NCBI GenBank assembly: GCA_963920765.1
Contig: OY987243.1
Location: forward strand, 9,238,001-9,302,000
Direction of reading: 5' to 3'
DNA: 64,000 bases
From: Ulota crispa
Lineage: Eukaryota; Streptophyta; Bryopsida; Orthotrichales; Orthotrichaceae
Shown: positions 47,669 to 60,497 of the stretch, piece after piece
Numbering within the stretch: position 1 is the first letter of the stretch
Layout of the letters: each line of letters begins with the position of its first letter
The notes under the pieces: generated by a model
The model's input: only the letters and a program-made list of their open reading frames with translations
Database searches by the model: none
Told to the model about the DNA's origin: nothing
Program-made: the position numbers and the translations under genes

Positions 47669-48620
47669 TTAGCCTTTGCCCTTGCCTTTGCCTTTGCCTT
47701 TGCCCTTGCCCTTGCCTTTGCCTTTTGACGTAGGCTTTGGCGTAGCCTTACTCTTCTTTTTACTAGCAACTGTAGATGACGTTGTTCCACTTTCTAGCAC
47801 TGTGGGAGGTTCTTCTTCATTATTGTTGTCTTCCAAAGTTCTTTTCTTGATTTGGTCTTGCATTTCTCTGGTTCAAAGAGGATGTAGAAGCCTCCACTTT
47901 CCCATGCGCTTCGCTTTCCACTCTTCTTTCCATAAGATTGCATTCTCCCAGAATTTCTTTGCATAATGGTGATCATTAGCCTGAAGGAGGTGAAGAAGGT
48001 GGGTTGTCCTTTGGTAGTGATAACTCTCCCAATCTTCATCTACACAACCAATTTAACAAAAATCAGGTTTTAAAAATGAAATGAAAATAATTCACATTAC
48101 CAATATGCAAAAAATAAAAATTCAAACATAGGAAGTAAACATATGAAACAACTTAAATTGCATTGAACAAATCCAAAAACAAGAAAGAAACATAAAGAAA
48201 TAAATAATTACCTTGAAAATATGATATAAGAGTTTACGTTCAAGATTTCTCCAATTCATCAGTTGTAGTGGAATGAATGTATCCTTCCAAGCCACGCACA
48301 ATGTAAGAGACATAAAAATTTGAAGAATTTAATAGAGCAAGTACAAAAAACTTGTAATCTGTGAAACAAAAAATCTTCAAGTCATTAAAAAATCTGCTTT
48401 CCATAGCTTTCACTAATAGAGAAGTTTCCACTTCTTTTTTGGTGAATGTGGGAGGAGGAATCAACGCCTTCTCTTCCTCAAATTTGGAATCAACGCCATC
48501 TTCTATTTGTGCTTTAGTGTTTGCCTCTGCGTTTCTTCCATTTTCTTTTCCACTTTTAGCCTTCCTTGCCGCCTTTGCACTTTCATCACATTTCCAAACC
48601 TTCTTTATTTTAGGAGCCAT
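47669..48620 (-). pseudogene. two-exon gene of unknown function, decayed
   Basis: Exon 1 runs from the ATG at 48620 to 48212, a clean intron spans 48211-48040 (donor CAAG-GTAATT, acceptor TTGTGTAG), and exon 2 runs from 48039 to 47669. In phase this gives 259 residues. The N-terminus is basic then acidic (MAPKIKKVWKCDES; SKFEEEKALIPPP). The middle holds LVKAMESRFFNDLKIF, and the second exon DEDWESYHYQ and HHYAKKFWENAILWKEEW. The C-terminus is a Lys-Gly tail encoded by the CCTTTG microsatellite. Three in-frame stops (48240-48242 TGA, 48234-48236 TAA, 47873-47875 TGA) break it, but no frameshift is needed. I do not recognise the family; a transposon accessory gene is possible. Confidence 0.5.
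47672..47725 (+). repeat. 6-bp microsatellite (CCTTTG/CCCTTG)
   Basis: About nine units. On the minus strand it encodes the repeating Lys-Gly tail of the gene above. Confidence 0.9.
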
Positions 48621-48650
48621 GATATATTGAACAAAACCTAAAAATCCCAC

Positions 48651-49742
48651 AAATGCAACATGAATTTATAAGCAAAACAAAATTGCTCAAAGTACTTTCA
48701 AAATTACAATGTTTTCAAAAGTTAAAACCCAACATCCAACATTAACTAAATTCTAAAAGCTTTGATTTCCAAGACAAAACAATTTTATTATTTGAAATAA
48801 TATACTTTTACAATAAAACATCATATGTTCCTAGATAGTAAAACAAGCAATTCTTGAAGTAAAACTTCTATACATTATCCAAGAAGATGCTTGAGCCAAG
48901 GAAAGCTACAAACAACGCAAAATTCACTTAATACAATTTGAGAGACGATGATTTGACAAATAGAGGTCAATTAGGAAATCAATATACTAAACAAGTTTAC
49001 TACATTGTTTGCAAAATCAATTGATATTTCATATCCATGGCTGACAACAAAGGCTCTATTGATCTATCAATAAGCATATTCTAATCAACTTGGTGTTGTG
49101 CTAGTTTCATTTGTTGAGTTGTTGGATTCATGATTGATGCATTTTGAAAACTATGTAGTCATAAACGTAGCAACTCTAAAAAGATCCACTTCCAACGTCA
49201 TGTCCGAGGTTTTTTTTTTTAAATGCAGAGAATAAATCTGACCTTCATGACTTCAGCTTACACTAAACCCTCAGCTCCTCAAATTGACTAAAAAAGTCGT
49301 GACCTCTGCATCAAACACAGCCAACCAAGCATGTCTCTCCACAACTTAGATGAAGTGCAATCTGAAACAACCTCCTAGGAGTGAGATTTATAACATGACC
49401 GCATCCATTTTTGAGCAAGAGAAGAAGAAACTTATGCAAGAGAGAAGAGGAAACAAAACTTACGTGAGAGAGAATATGAGCTAGGCAGAATTGGCACTTT
49501 AGCTTGCTCCAACAACGGCGGAGTGACGAGGGCAAAGGCGACAAATTTGGAGTGGCGACGGTGAGATAAACCCCATGCTCAAAATTGCCGAAGCTCTGAT
49601 ACCCGTACTAGGTAGAGGTCACCGAGGTTCTCAAGGGGTGGGTTGAAAAAAGAGGGGCAAAAAAATGATGAGGGCGGACAAAAGAATGCTAGGCAGGAGG
49701 GGCGGGCGGGGCAAGAGGCATTTTACAAATTCTATACGGGAC
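48651..49742. other. no gene seen
   Basis: AT-rich to about 49300, then more GC-rich toward the MITE. Short frames only; I could not tie them to a protein. Confidence 0.4.
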
Positions 49743-49745
49743 TTA

Positions 49746-50045
49746 GGGCCGATTCAGCCAAGTCCCAGTTCACAAAATCCTAAGAGAATGCAAAATCCCA
49801 TCTTTCTGGGCTAGAAAAGATGAGACTTGGGCTAAAAGATGGGTCGTCAAAATGTTAAACTCAATCTTGGAGTGAAGTCCCACTTTTTTTGACGCCAAAA
49901 CTTAGAAAAATGCTGCCATGTCCATATAAGCAAGTGGGATGTGGGACTTGGGACATAGTCTGAAACGTGAAGTCCCATCTTCTACCTCTCCGCCAATCAG
50001 ATTCTCAGATTTCAGTGGGACTTGGGACGCAGTCTGAACCGGCCC
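49746..50045. mobile_element. PIF/Harbinger (Tourist)-type MITE, 300 bp
   Basis: Flanked by TTA on both sides (49743-49745, 50046-50048). Ends: GGGCCGATTCAG on the left and, inverted, GGGCCGGTTCAG on the right, with AAGTCCCA further in on both. TTA duplication plus GGGCC ends is typical of Harbinger. It lies about 1.26 kb before the start codon of the phosphatase gene. Confidence 0.8.
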
Positions 50046-50049
50046 TTAG

Positions 50050-51304
50050 TGCCGAGGGAAGGCGCTGGCTATGGCGTTCTCGTGACAGCAGGCGGAGTAG
50101 CAGTGCTTCGGACGTGAGAGTAGCGCTAGATTAGAAGAGATCGTTCACGGCCGTTCCGGATCGGCGTTGTTCGCGTTGGAAGTGGCGTCGTTTTTAGCCG
50201 TTTTACGCTAATTTTGGTGTTGTGGCGGCCGTGCTTGAGCCATTTGAGCGATTGCAAACCCTTGCGGGTGCTTGCTGGTGCATGCGGAGCGTTTAGGAGC
50301 GGCGATTACTCATTTTCTGGTTTGCTTTATTGCCTTCTGTGGCCGTCCCGGCGGTGGCGCTTGGCAATCTGCTCTTGGAGGAGAATTTATCTTCAAAGTT
50401 CTTGGATGTTCTTGAGCGTATACCGAAATCGGCAGGTGTTTTCAAATCGTATTGACTTGTGCCTGATACAATTTTGATGGTTGAGGTTGATCGGTTCGGA
50501 AGTGCAATTAAGATTTGACGCGCCAGGGTTGTTGGAAATTGCACAAATCGAAAGTTTCTTTGCTCGCATTGATCTGGAGGGAGTTTCAGGAATCTCATCT
50601 TATGCCAAGTGGCGGCTATTGACAGCCGATGGTTGACGCCTTGAGAAATGCCAAGAACGGCAAGAAGGAGACTGAAGCATTAGGTCTTTGTGATGGTGGA
50701 GAACGGTCTTGATGGGATACGAACGTAGGGTTGAAAGATCACTTCTCGCTGTGTGACTTACAGGGTCTTTGCCATACTGTTGATAGGGAGGGAGACACAG
50801 TTTTGGAGAAGCCGTCTTTCAGTGACACGTTCAGCGCATTTTGGCTCTGAGGCCCTGCGGAAGAGTTTTGGAACTGCGGTTATGTAAGCCAGTACTGGAG
50901 ATGTTAATTAGAGCCAGAACGGGGTACGTGTAGGCGCCAATGTATTCAAGTACGGGCTTTCATCGATCTGATGTGTATCGCCAATCCTCTTGGTTGTGGC
51001 GAGTTGGATTTGAGGTCAGCCAGAACGCTCATGAGGAAGTGTGTTAGGCTCTGTTGATCTGTTCTATGAAGTTGTTCTGCTCGTGCTAATGAGATTAAGT
51101 TCTTGTTGTAGAGAGACAACGTGAGTGCCAATATGAGGGTTTGTAGTTGTGTTTTTGTTTTAGTTTGAGAAGGTAGGAAGTGGCTGTGGCGTGAAACCGG
51201 GATCTGTAAAGTTTAGACGTCTATAAACTTCTGGATCGAGAAACTCTGTCTCGCTGAAGCAATCAGGAGTGATCGTTACAAACTGGATCTGAGGAGAGCA
51301 AACG
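50050..51304 (+). promoter_or_regulatory. upstream region and likely 5' UTR of the phosphatase gene
   Basis: GC content rises sharply compared with the DNA to the left, and no open frame here matches a protein. I infer promoter plus 5' UTR, possibly with an intron, but see no decisive core element. Confidence 0.35.
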
Positions 51305-53901
51305 GTGGCTACAATAGAAATCATGATTGAGGAAGGCCCTAAGGAGGGTTGCCAAGACAAGGTGGGATGGACGCTTGTTCCTGTGTACAAGGCCGACGGT
51401 GACTTGAAACGCGCAGAACTGACTGCGAAGAGAGCTGTAGTTGGGGCTGGTGCTCGGGTTTTGTTTTACCCGACTCTTTTGTACAACGTCGTGCGCAACA
51501 AGTTGCAATCCGAATTTCGTTGGTGGGATCAGATTGATCAGGTTTGGTCTTGCTCTGACTAGAAAAAAATGCTCTGGATTTGCCTCAGTGCTTCCCCTCA
51601 TTAAGGTAGTGGTCGGTGATGAGGATGAGGAGAATATTAGATAAGCAGATGTGGTTGTGCTTAATAACATTCTTTTCCGATATCGATAAGTTGATTAGTT
51701 TTTGAAAATATCGTATTTGTTTTGTTTGTTTATATAATCCTTCGATTCATTCTCAAGAGGTTCGATTCTTCACGATGTATATCTTTTGAATATCACGATC
51801 TTAGAAGCACATCTCAACTGCGTTATTATTCGCATCTAATGTGGAGATTGTATGGGATGCAGTATCTGCTGCTTGGCGCTGTCCCCTTTCCTGGCGACGT
51901 TCTTCGTCTTAAGGATGTAGGCGTTCATGCCGTTGTGACTTTGAACGAGTCTTACGAAACTCTTGTTCCTACTGCAATGTATCAGGTACGCATGCATCTT
52001 TTTATCGTGCTTCGAGATTTTTATCATCAAGTTTGAATGTTAGGGTATCGGGGTTCGTTAGTTGATGGCACATAAGGTCCGTTGAGAGTAAGCTGCCTTT
52101 GTTCTTATTGGTATGCGAGTGTTTGCTTTTGTTAACGATGGTTTGAGCTCGAAGTAGTTGCAGGATCACCTGAATTCGTATACTAGGTTTGAGGTTCAGT
52201 CCCAATCAGAGTAGGTGATTTGTTTTTTTATGCGGGGATTCTTATCGTCTCTTCGTAATATTTTCAGGCACATGGCATTGACCATCTCGTTATTCCCACA
52301 AGGGATTACCTTTTTGCTCCATCATTTGGTGATATTCGTCGAGCCGTGGACTTCATTCACGGTGAGCATCCTACCTGTGCAAGGAGCTGTGTAACTCTTC
52401 TCTGGTCTTTCCTGTTCATTACCATTCAATGATGTTTTATCGTAACGTTTTTCTGGAATACTCGCATTTTCAACCTGAAGAGTCATCCTTTTCTTCGAGG
52501 ATCAAAGGTATCTAATACTGAAGTGCAGCAATTCCAGCAAGCCCTATGCACACTGTACTAATCTTTGTATTTTTCTATTTTATAGATCATGTACAGTGCA
52601 AACAGACCACCTACGTTCATTGTAAAGCTGGCCGTGGTCGCAGCACCACTGTTGTTTTGTGCTATCTGGTACATTTCGATTACCTACTTGTTAATACACC
52701 AAACACTGATATTACTGTGGATTCTGATAATTACGAAGAAGCTGCTTTCTAATACAAAAGAATCTACGTCTATGAAAGAAATACTTGTGGTTCGAAGAGA
52801 TTGCAAACCCATAATTCCTTGTAGCCCAGAATCTTGAAACCACAATGATTACGATTTATAGCGTAGTTGATATTTTAGGACGCAAATTTCCATTGACGTT
52901 TTTACTATTGATCATCTCTCTCCGTTCTGATTTTACTACACATATACTTGCATCATATTGAATAGCATCAACGCACCAGATTGTCGACTTCTTTCCCTCT
53001 TTTCTATAGTTTAGATTGCTCATGAGGGTCAATCAATATTTTCAGGTGCAACAGAAGGGTATGAAGCCGATTGATGCTTACCAGTATGTCCGGGCTAGAA
53101 GACCTCGGGTGCTCCTTGCCACTGCTCAGTGGCGGGTAAGTTGTAATTGAGAGCTTACATTGATTTGTGAAATTGGTGCTTGGGAGTCTTTTTGAGATGT
53201 TGTATGAGATGCGAAATTGTCTGTACTGGAATGGTAAAGGGACCGTAGGAAATAATGGGCCACTTCTATAGTTGATCAACTCGAGTTTTTGAAATACGAG
53301 GCGCCCTAATGGCTTGTACCGTTGTTAGTTGGCTTCTAGCTTACTGTTTGACTGAGTTCATGTGACTTGCACTTACGACCAAATCTTTGTGGATTGCCTG
53401 CAGGCTGTCCAGGAGTACAGCAGGCGAATACAAGGAGCAACCTTGACTCAATCTTTGCCATCCCTGAATATGCCGTCATCCCTCCTTACATGTTCAACTA
53501 CGCAGTCGCCAACATCTACATCTACCATGATTGATGAATCAGAGCTGAACGGTCTTGATGATGGACCTGTCCTAGTGAGCAGCTCGGATTTGGCTGGGTA
53601 TGAAGGCATTGAGGATGCTGGCCTCGTGGGAAATGAAATCTGGAACGATCTGGGAGTGGTGTACCGAGTGCGATTCATTGCTGCAGCTCGAGCATCAGCG
53701 GCGCGGGAACGTCTTTCATGCGTATGGCTTGGCTGTCAGGCGGAGAATGCAGTCCTCTCAGGAAAAATGGCTGTGGACCGGCTGTCTTCCAGTGACATTA
53801 TTACTTGCACTTCTCTTTCGGTTCCTTTAACATGTTCGGGACGCCTCGACTTTTCTGGGATAAGCCTTACGGTATGTCAGTCAAGCATGGTGAACGGATG
53901 A
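51305..53901 (+). CDS. PTPMT2-like dual-specificity / phosphatidylglycerophosphate phosphatase
   Basis: Six exons: 51305-51541, 51863-51985, 52268-52361, 52586-52668, 53046-53135 and 53404-53901, all with GT..AG boundaries and matching phases, giving 374 residues. The active site HCX5R is visible as VHCKAGRGRSTTV; the likely general acid is the Asp in IPTRDYLFAPS. Conserved plant landmarks are GAGARVLFYPTLLYNVVRNK and QSEFRWWDQI in exon 1, LGAVPFPGDV and TLNESYETLVP in exon 2, and RRPRVLLATAQW in exon 5. The plant family (Arabidopsis PTPMT1/PTPMT2) dephosphorylates phosphatidylglycerophosphate on the way to phosphatidylglycerol and cardiolipin. The last exon adds about 165 residues, with DLGVVYRVRFIAAARA and LSCVWLGCQ similar to the plant C-terminal extension. 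ATG choice: first in-frame ATG before the conserved block. No defects seen; apparently functional. Confidence 0.93.
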
Positions 53902-54719
53902 ATACTGGACGAAGCTCCTCGTTCTCTGACTTCTTACTGTGTGACAAGAAAGTACGCAACTGTCCAAGCCCTCTGCGCAAGTGATTGTACATACAAAGGT
54001 TGCTTTTGAGAACTGAGGAGTGAATTTCTCATTTGTCTCTGTAAATCTCTTATTTTGCTGTTCCCTTTTACCCTAGTCGTCTGCGTTTAGGATCAGATTT
54101 TGTTAACGCAGTACAAGGTAAAAGAGAAATTGTAGATTAATGTACCAACAATCTCAATTGCAATTTCGCTGAGAAGTATTCTTGTTTGATACCATCAATT
54201 GCTTTCCTTATTGAGGTGGGGCACTTGGAACCTTTTTTTGCAGTGTTGTAGCAGCATCTTGTGTTTGGTACAGTATGTTGTGTTCTTTGGGTAGGCCTTG
54301 TATGCTAGTTTTTATTTGCTAGTATCACAAATGCACGTATGCTCATGGAGTCTATTCTTGACTGAAATTACACATTTAAATCTACGTGGACAATAGGGTT
54401 GCACTGAACAATGTGACATCTTACTAACATCTTCAACCCCTAAACGTATCGGTGCTTATATACGGAGTTGCATTATTCCATTTGTCATCTCTCGAGTGAT
54501 TGACGACTTTACAATTTCACAAATTACTTACATGCTGCTGCCCAAACAGCTTTTTACTGACCCCTTTTGCAAAGCTCAAGATTCAGTGCTGGTTTGGTTT
54601 CGTTTAGTGAATACCTTCCTCTTGTTACTCACGACCATCTAGAATCTGCAGTGGTGTTTGGGAGAGTTTGAGCTTCCTCAATTCAAACCGGGTTTTTTAG
54701 TGCATGCATCGGATGCTGC
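53902..54719. other. 3' UTR and intergenic DNA
   Basis: Downstream of the phosphatase stop. No exact polyadenylation site was identified, and nothing else is recognised here. Confidence 0.4.
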
Positions 54720-55620
54720 CTTTATTTTGTCAAAAGACACGCAAAACTGCCACCTCTATGGCAAAGAGTAAAAAAGTTTGAAAATCAATCTTTTTGCATA
54801 TCTAACCATAGGATCTTGTACTAGACTACTATAAGAATGTGTCACACAAAACTCAAGAATTTTGACCGTAGGTTGGAAGATATTTGCATTTAAAAAGTAA
54901 AAAACAGCTTTTTTTTGCACCTTGCATGATTAAATTAGTTAACTTTGAACTTTTTTAACTTAAAATTTTTGCACCACAAAGTTTGGAATTCTATTTTTGC
55001 ATGGTGGGAAGTTGAGTTGGTAATCTTGGGGAAAAAAAAAACAAAAAATAATTAATTTTAATTCTTAAAAAAAAACATTAGGCAGAAGAATGTATGAGAT
55101 TGAACAAAAACTTAAATTGCTAATCACCTTGCAATGGAATTGAAACGCAATAATCCCAATGGTGAGATTGTTCTAAAGAGCAAATTTCCTACTCTCCACC
55201 AATTTTTCTTGAAAAAATGTTAAACCTACATTCAAAAATGAAGTTTATAAGTTATTTTTACAAGAAGATGCTAGAATTGCCCAATAAACAAGATTGTCCA
55301 TAACTTTCTCATAACTAGTCCAAATGGAATGAATCAAAGCTTCAAATGTAGACAATGATATATTCTATGAGAAAAAAGAAACAAATTTTTTTTCAAGTTT
55401 TTATAAGAATTTTTTTGCTGCCTAGAGTCCCCAAATTTGTGCTTATTAGGGCATAATTTTTTCTCCTTAGCATCAATTGGAATAAAAATAGATGCCCACG
55501 TAGATCTTTGAATTCCTCATCTTCAATAAAATTTTCAAAAAATTTTGCAAAGTAGTTTGGCCATAGGTACATGCCCAAAATCCCATTTGTCTGTTGAACA
55601 AGCAGTTGGTCCTTTAGGGG
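54720..55620. mobile_element. TTAA element 6, inverted relative of element 5, left end lost
   Basis: The right end, inverted, reads CCCCTAAAGGACCAACTG before TTAA (55621-55624). The interior matches the reverse complement of 41578-42490, for example TTTGTCAAAAGACAC and GCATATCTAACCATAGGATC. The outer bases of the left end are missing. Confidence 0.7.
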
Positions 55621-55924
55621 TTAAGACATTTCTCAAGAATCTAACCAGTTTTTAATCTTGTTGATTCAAGTTTCAACCAGTTTTTTTTTTACAATTCACT
55701 TGGTTGACTTCCTATTTTTTTTTCAATCTTGTTTTTTGGATCTTGGTTTGCAACCAAACAAATTCACAAAAGATGAGTTTGACGAGCCACAATTGTAAAT
55801 TGTACTAAGCAAAAAAAATTGGTTAGGATTTGGTTGATAGAAATGACTCAAAAGCCTTGCTCAGTTGCAATATAGTTTTTTTGGCCATGGACCTATCAAT
55901 AATGGGTACTAAGGGCATCATTAA

Positions 55925-56163
55925 CCCCTGAGTGCCTAGCACAAGTTCACTGAAATCCAAACTCTTTGAAACTAATTCCAATCAAACTATCACCTAAAAG
56001 AGATCCTCTAAAATTGACCGTATGGATTGGTAGTGAACATAGGTCCGGAGCTCCAAGGAAAAGTACACATCCTTTCACCGTACCATTGAAAAGATATAAT
56101 GGTCAAACAAGGAAATTTTTCAAAACTAAGAGGCCATATTTTGGCCCCTTGGGCGCTCAAGGG
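55925..56163. mobile_element. TTAA-flanked TIR element 7 (piggyBac-like MITE, 239 bp)
   Basis: Left end CCCCTGAGTGCCTAG after TTAA (55921-55924); inverted right end CCCTTGAGCGCCC before TTAA (56164-56167), about 10 of 13 matching. Confidence 0.7.
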
Positions 56164-56169
56164 TTAACA

Positions 56170-59100
56170 CATACATTGGGATTGGGACGGGAATTGGTCG
56201 GTCCCGCGTTACTCTCTGTCCTCGTGAATTTTCTGCCATGTTCAGCAAACAGATTCTCCCAACTATGATGCAACTCCCATCACAAATTTAGGCACCGGAG
56301 AAGACATTTGCAAGTTGTTGCCAATAAGTTACAAGGTATTGCAAGCAACGTGGCATTCTAGCAAAAAATGTAGTGGAGGTCTTGGGGCATTGAGAAACAA
56401 ACAAATTTGTTGTCCGAGGAGGTCATTTTGACGGGGCCATCTCTTGGTTATGTGTTGTCGTGATTGGGTTGAAGTCCTAAAAATTCTTCATTCTTCCACA
56501 CAACTAGCCCCATCAAGAAAATTGCAATTATAGCCCCATTCCCTATCTTGGATTGATGATGCTCTAAGGTCAACTACCACACAAGCAAAGCAATCTGTCA
56601 TTTGAAGACAATACACCAAATAGACAAAATGTTGTACTTGCTATAAGTTAAATGCTTTTTGCTAATGCCAAAGTTTGTTAAGCTACAAGAACTCCCACGC
56701 TACTCAATATGAATATGCGCATTACAATATTCTTTAAATATAGTATTATAAAATATATAAAACCAACAATTCTTCCAAAACTTAATAGGCAAGTGTTCAA
56801 TTAAACTACTTGCAACAAAAACGCTTCATACACAATACCAAAATAATTTTAATTACTCACCCATTGGCCAGACCAAAAAATATATTTACAAAACTATATA
56901 ACCCAAATCTACAACATCAAAAATTCAAAAGTTACACCTCCCAACAATTTAGTCAATAAACATAACTGACCAAACTATAAAATAATATACCTATTTCCTA
57001 TAAAAATGACATAAAATTTTCCTTGCTGTCAAACTTTATGTAGAGATGGAGACAAAAAGATCCATATCCTACCCAAACCCTTCCCACACAATTAATATTT
57101 CACTAAATCTAAAATTTAAAATTACATATATTGAAAGCTCTAAGAATAGATTGAGAATATATTGGTAATAGATTGATTGTGGACTTGTAGAGATTTTAAA
57201 AGCATTGTAATCATAACTTGATGCTTTTTTCAAATGTTTTTTATTATTACTTCTAATAAAAAAAAGTCATGTCAAGTTTTAGTGCATTGTGTCCCTCTTT
57301 CTATTTACAAGAGGCTTGCTTGAGTTGAAGCAATTTCAAACTATAAAAAGGTGGTTTAAAAGCTTAAATTATTTATTGGTGTAACACTAAAAGTTGATGA
57401 GTATAGCATATTTGATAGTGCAAAATTGCACTTGGCGTGTGTTAAAAACATGAAGTTGGAATAGTCTACTCTTCAAAATTGATTGCATATTGTCCCCTTT
57501 TATAGGCTGTAAAACATATAATAGGTTTTAGACTTGGTGAAGGATTGATTACATGAGAGGAGTTTGAGTGAGGAATGGATCTTTTTGTTCATATCTCTAT
57601 ATCCCACTTCTTACATTTTCCATAATGTAAATACTATATTGATGGTTAACTTGTACCTTTAAATTGATTGCATCAATAGTTTGGGAGGACATGAGAGTTA
57701 GCTATAGCATATACAACGCACAAGGCACAATCATAAAATTTTAAAAATTTGCATGACTTTAGAATATATTTAGAGGTGAACTAGCTGCCATATGCCATAT
57801 ACTAAGAACATTTACCCAAAACTTTCTTAATGACTCTTTCTAAACGTTTATTGATAGTCTCCACTTATTGTACTTATCACCAACTTTGTGTCCTTGAAAT
57901 GCTCCCCCTTATGTAATAGTTAGCCTAAGTAATCCGTGCTAATATCTATACTACAAATATACAAACATAAATATTTCTCAATACCTATGTATAAAGTTAA
58001 AGCACATGCCCATATTGCAAGCACCAAAGAAGTAAATCAATTAGTCAAAAGTAGAAACAAACAAGAATATACCGTTTTTTAGGATCAATTGCCTCATTTC
58101 ACTTTATAGCAAACACATTATGATAAGTGACTCAAAATGCCTAGACATCCGCATGAAAGCCCTTTCATAAAGGTTAAATTGTTTCTTGAAAAATCAATAT
58201 TCAAAAGGCTAACATTTAAAAGTAATGGACAAAAAATCATTAGAAAGATAAGTCCATCTCAACCAATTTTAATTTACTCTACCAATCACAAACTCACAAA
58301 CCTTCTTCTTTACTCAATAAATTGAGTTTAGTTTTTAAACCATTTGATAATTTGACAAGCCTCTGCTACTATAGTCATAACATTTACTTATCAAAATAAT
58401 TTCAAAACTTCTAAGCAACTTTAATTCTTCTCAGTTTAATTTAGCATTCCACATCAGTTTTATTTTGGAATTCTAAGAAGTACTTATTACAAGTAATATA
58501 TGATTTTATATTTACATTTATTAATGCAGGTGTATTTCCATTGCAATTCCATGCGGAATTGCTAAAGTCCCCTCTTAGTGGCCTATAAACAAGGTTTGCT
58601 CAAATAAAATACCTTCCTATTCTCAAAACAAACTTTCAACGAATTCACCACCCTTGCATGGCAAAAATTAAACCTCCCATTCTTAAATTCAATTATCATC
58701 ACTTTGGGCCAAAGTAAAAGACAAAACAATTTCTTCATTTGACTTTTAGATAAAAAATCATATTAAAAGTATTACTTCCAACTTCTTCAAAATAAATAAT
58801 CACCATGATATCATGTATTTAATAACTCAAGAATCGTGTCCTAAGCCAATGCTTTGTAAAAGAATACATCCCAATCATCCCAATATTTATATCTCCATCA
58901 AATACACTTAAACAATTATTAAATTGAGTAGAACAACTGCAACTAGCTCCTGAATTTCAGTAAACTTTCTGCAAATCCTATAATCTCAGGGAACACTTAC
59001 ACTACTAATTCATCTTATCATGTATTTGATTAAGCACATTGAGTAGATGACTTCTCTCAGCAATGAATATTTCAATCGACTTGAGTGGTATAAAGACACA

Positions 59101-60490
59101 AACCGTGATGAAAATTTCCATTTGACCGACAAACAAAACTCAAAACAAACACAAATATTGAAAAGAGGAAAACACAAGCAAGTGCTAAGGAAAATTCAAT
59201 AATTTCTTCGGAAACACATCAACTGTTATTAGGAATAAATAATGATTCCACCAGATAGCATAGAATTCCAACTTAACTTCACCAAATAGTGCATTTAGGT
59301 TGTCATAACAATTAGGTTGCCCTTACTATGGAAAGTTATTTCATGACTCATGGGTTGACCACTTGGAGGTGCATGTAAGATTTTGGATATTAAGATTTCA
59401 CACTGTTTATGATATGGATAGTAAATTTGTCTTTTTGCAATTGTGTTGTTGTTGTTGACGACATTTAAAAGTTGTTTATTGCGAAAATCACTATAAGAAG
59501 CTATAAATATTTTAAATAGTGTAAAATGTCAAGAAATTTAGTGTGGGGCAACCTAAATACGCTATTTAGTGTAGAACAAACTTGATTTTCTACTCATAAG
59601 ACAATTGAAAACCCCCACTATGAGAAACATCAACAAAACCTTTAAGGTAGGAGGCTCGAATTCCATTAGGGCATTAAAACCACTCACCTCCCAAAATGAA
59701 CTCTTTCAGAACACATTCTTATTCATAACCTTTAAGTAATGTATAGTGGACGTACATTTGAGGAGGTGGGCGGTTTTAGAGCCCTATAGCCTTTCCACTT
59801 CAAAATTTCATAACTAATTCCATCGAATGCTAAAAAATATGAAAAAACTTGGAGTAGATGCCAATACCTCTTATCTTTCAAGTAAAACTTATTGAAAACT
59901 ATTTTAAGAAGTTTCACCGCCCAAAAATTCAGTTTCAGCCCTTAGATGGTCAGTTTATGAGCCTCTTACCTTACAACATTTTACTGGAAAGCAACTCTAA
60001 ATTAGGGCAGTTGGAGGAATTATTAGGGTTTACACTGTTGGTGCCAAGTGCACGGGGCTGCGAGACGGTTGGTGCTTTTGCACCTCCCTTTTGCACCTCC
60101 GTCGTCCAGGCTCTACTCGCGAGCTCTAGTTCTGAGGAGGTTTGGTACTAGTTCCTTTGCAACCAACAATCCGGGCAACGCCGTGATTCAAAGCTAGGTC
60201 CGGGAAGAACCGAGAACCTAGTGCTAGTTCAATGCTAGCCGATTGAAATGAGAAAATCATATGCAATTTACAAACTTCGGCTATAATCCGGTCATGACAT
60301 AGAGAAATCAACCGAAAGAGTTCCTTGATAAACCGGTTAAATGTAGGAATTGAAAGGAAATCTACCGAAAAATCTCAAATATTTCCCGGACCCTGATTCA
60401 GAGTCTGGCCTAGTCTTTGTGGAGCCACATCACCACTCAGAGGGTCCGACCGTTTGCAGTTGTTTCGTCGTCGAATTTGACGGCCGTTTG
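56170..60490. other. AT-rich intergenic DNA, no gene seen
   Basis: About 4.3 kb without a recognisable gene. GC content rises after about 60030, approaching the next locus. Confidence 0.45.
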
Positions 60491-60497
60491 CTCAGTC

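Noticed and set aside
52589..52837. An open frame reading through the exon 4 donor of the phosphatase
   Set aside because: It is in the wrong frame for the HCX5R motif. The spliced model keeps phase and matches the family across the junction.
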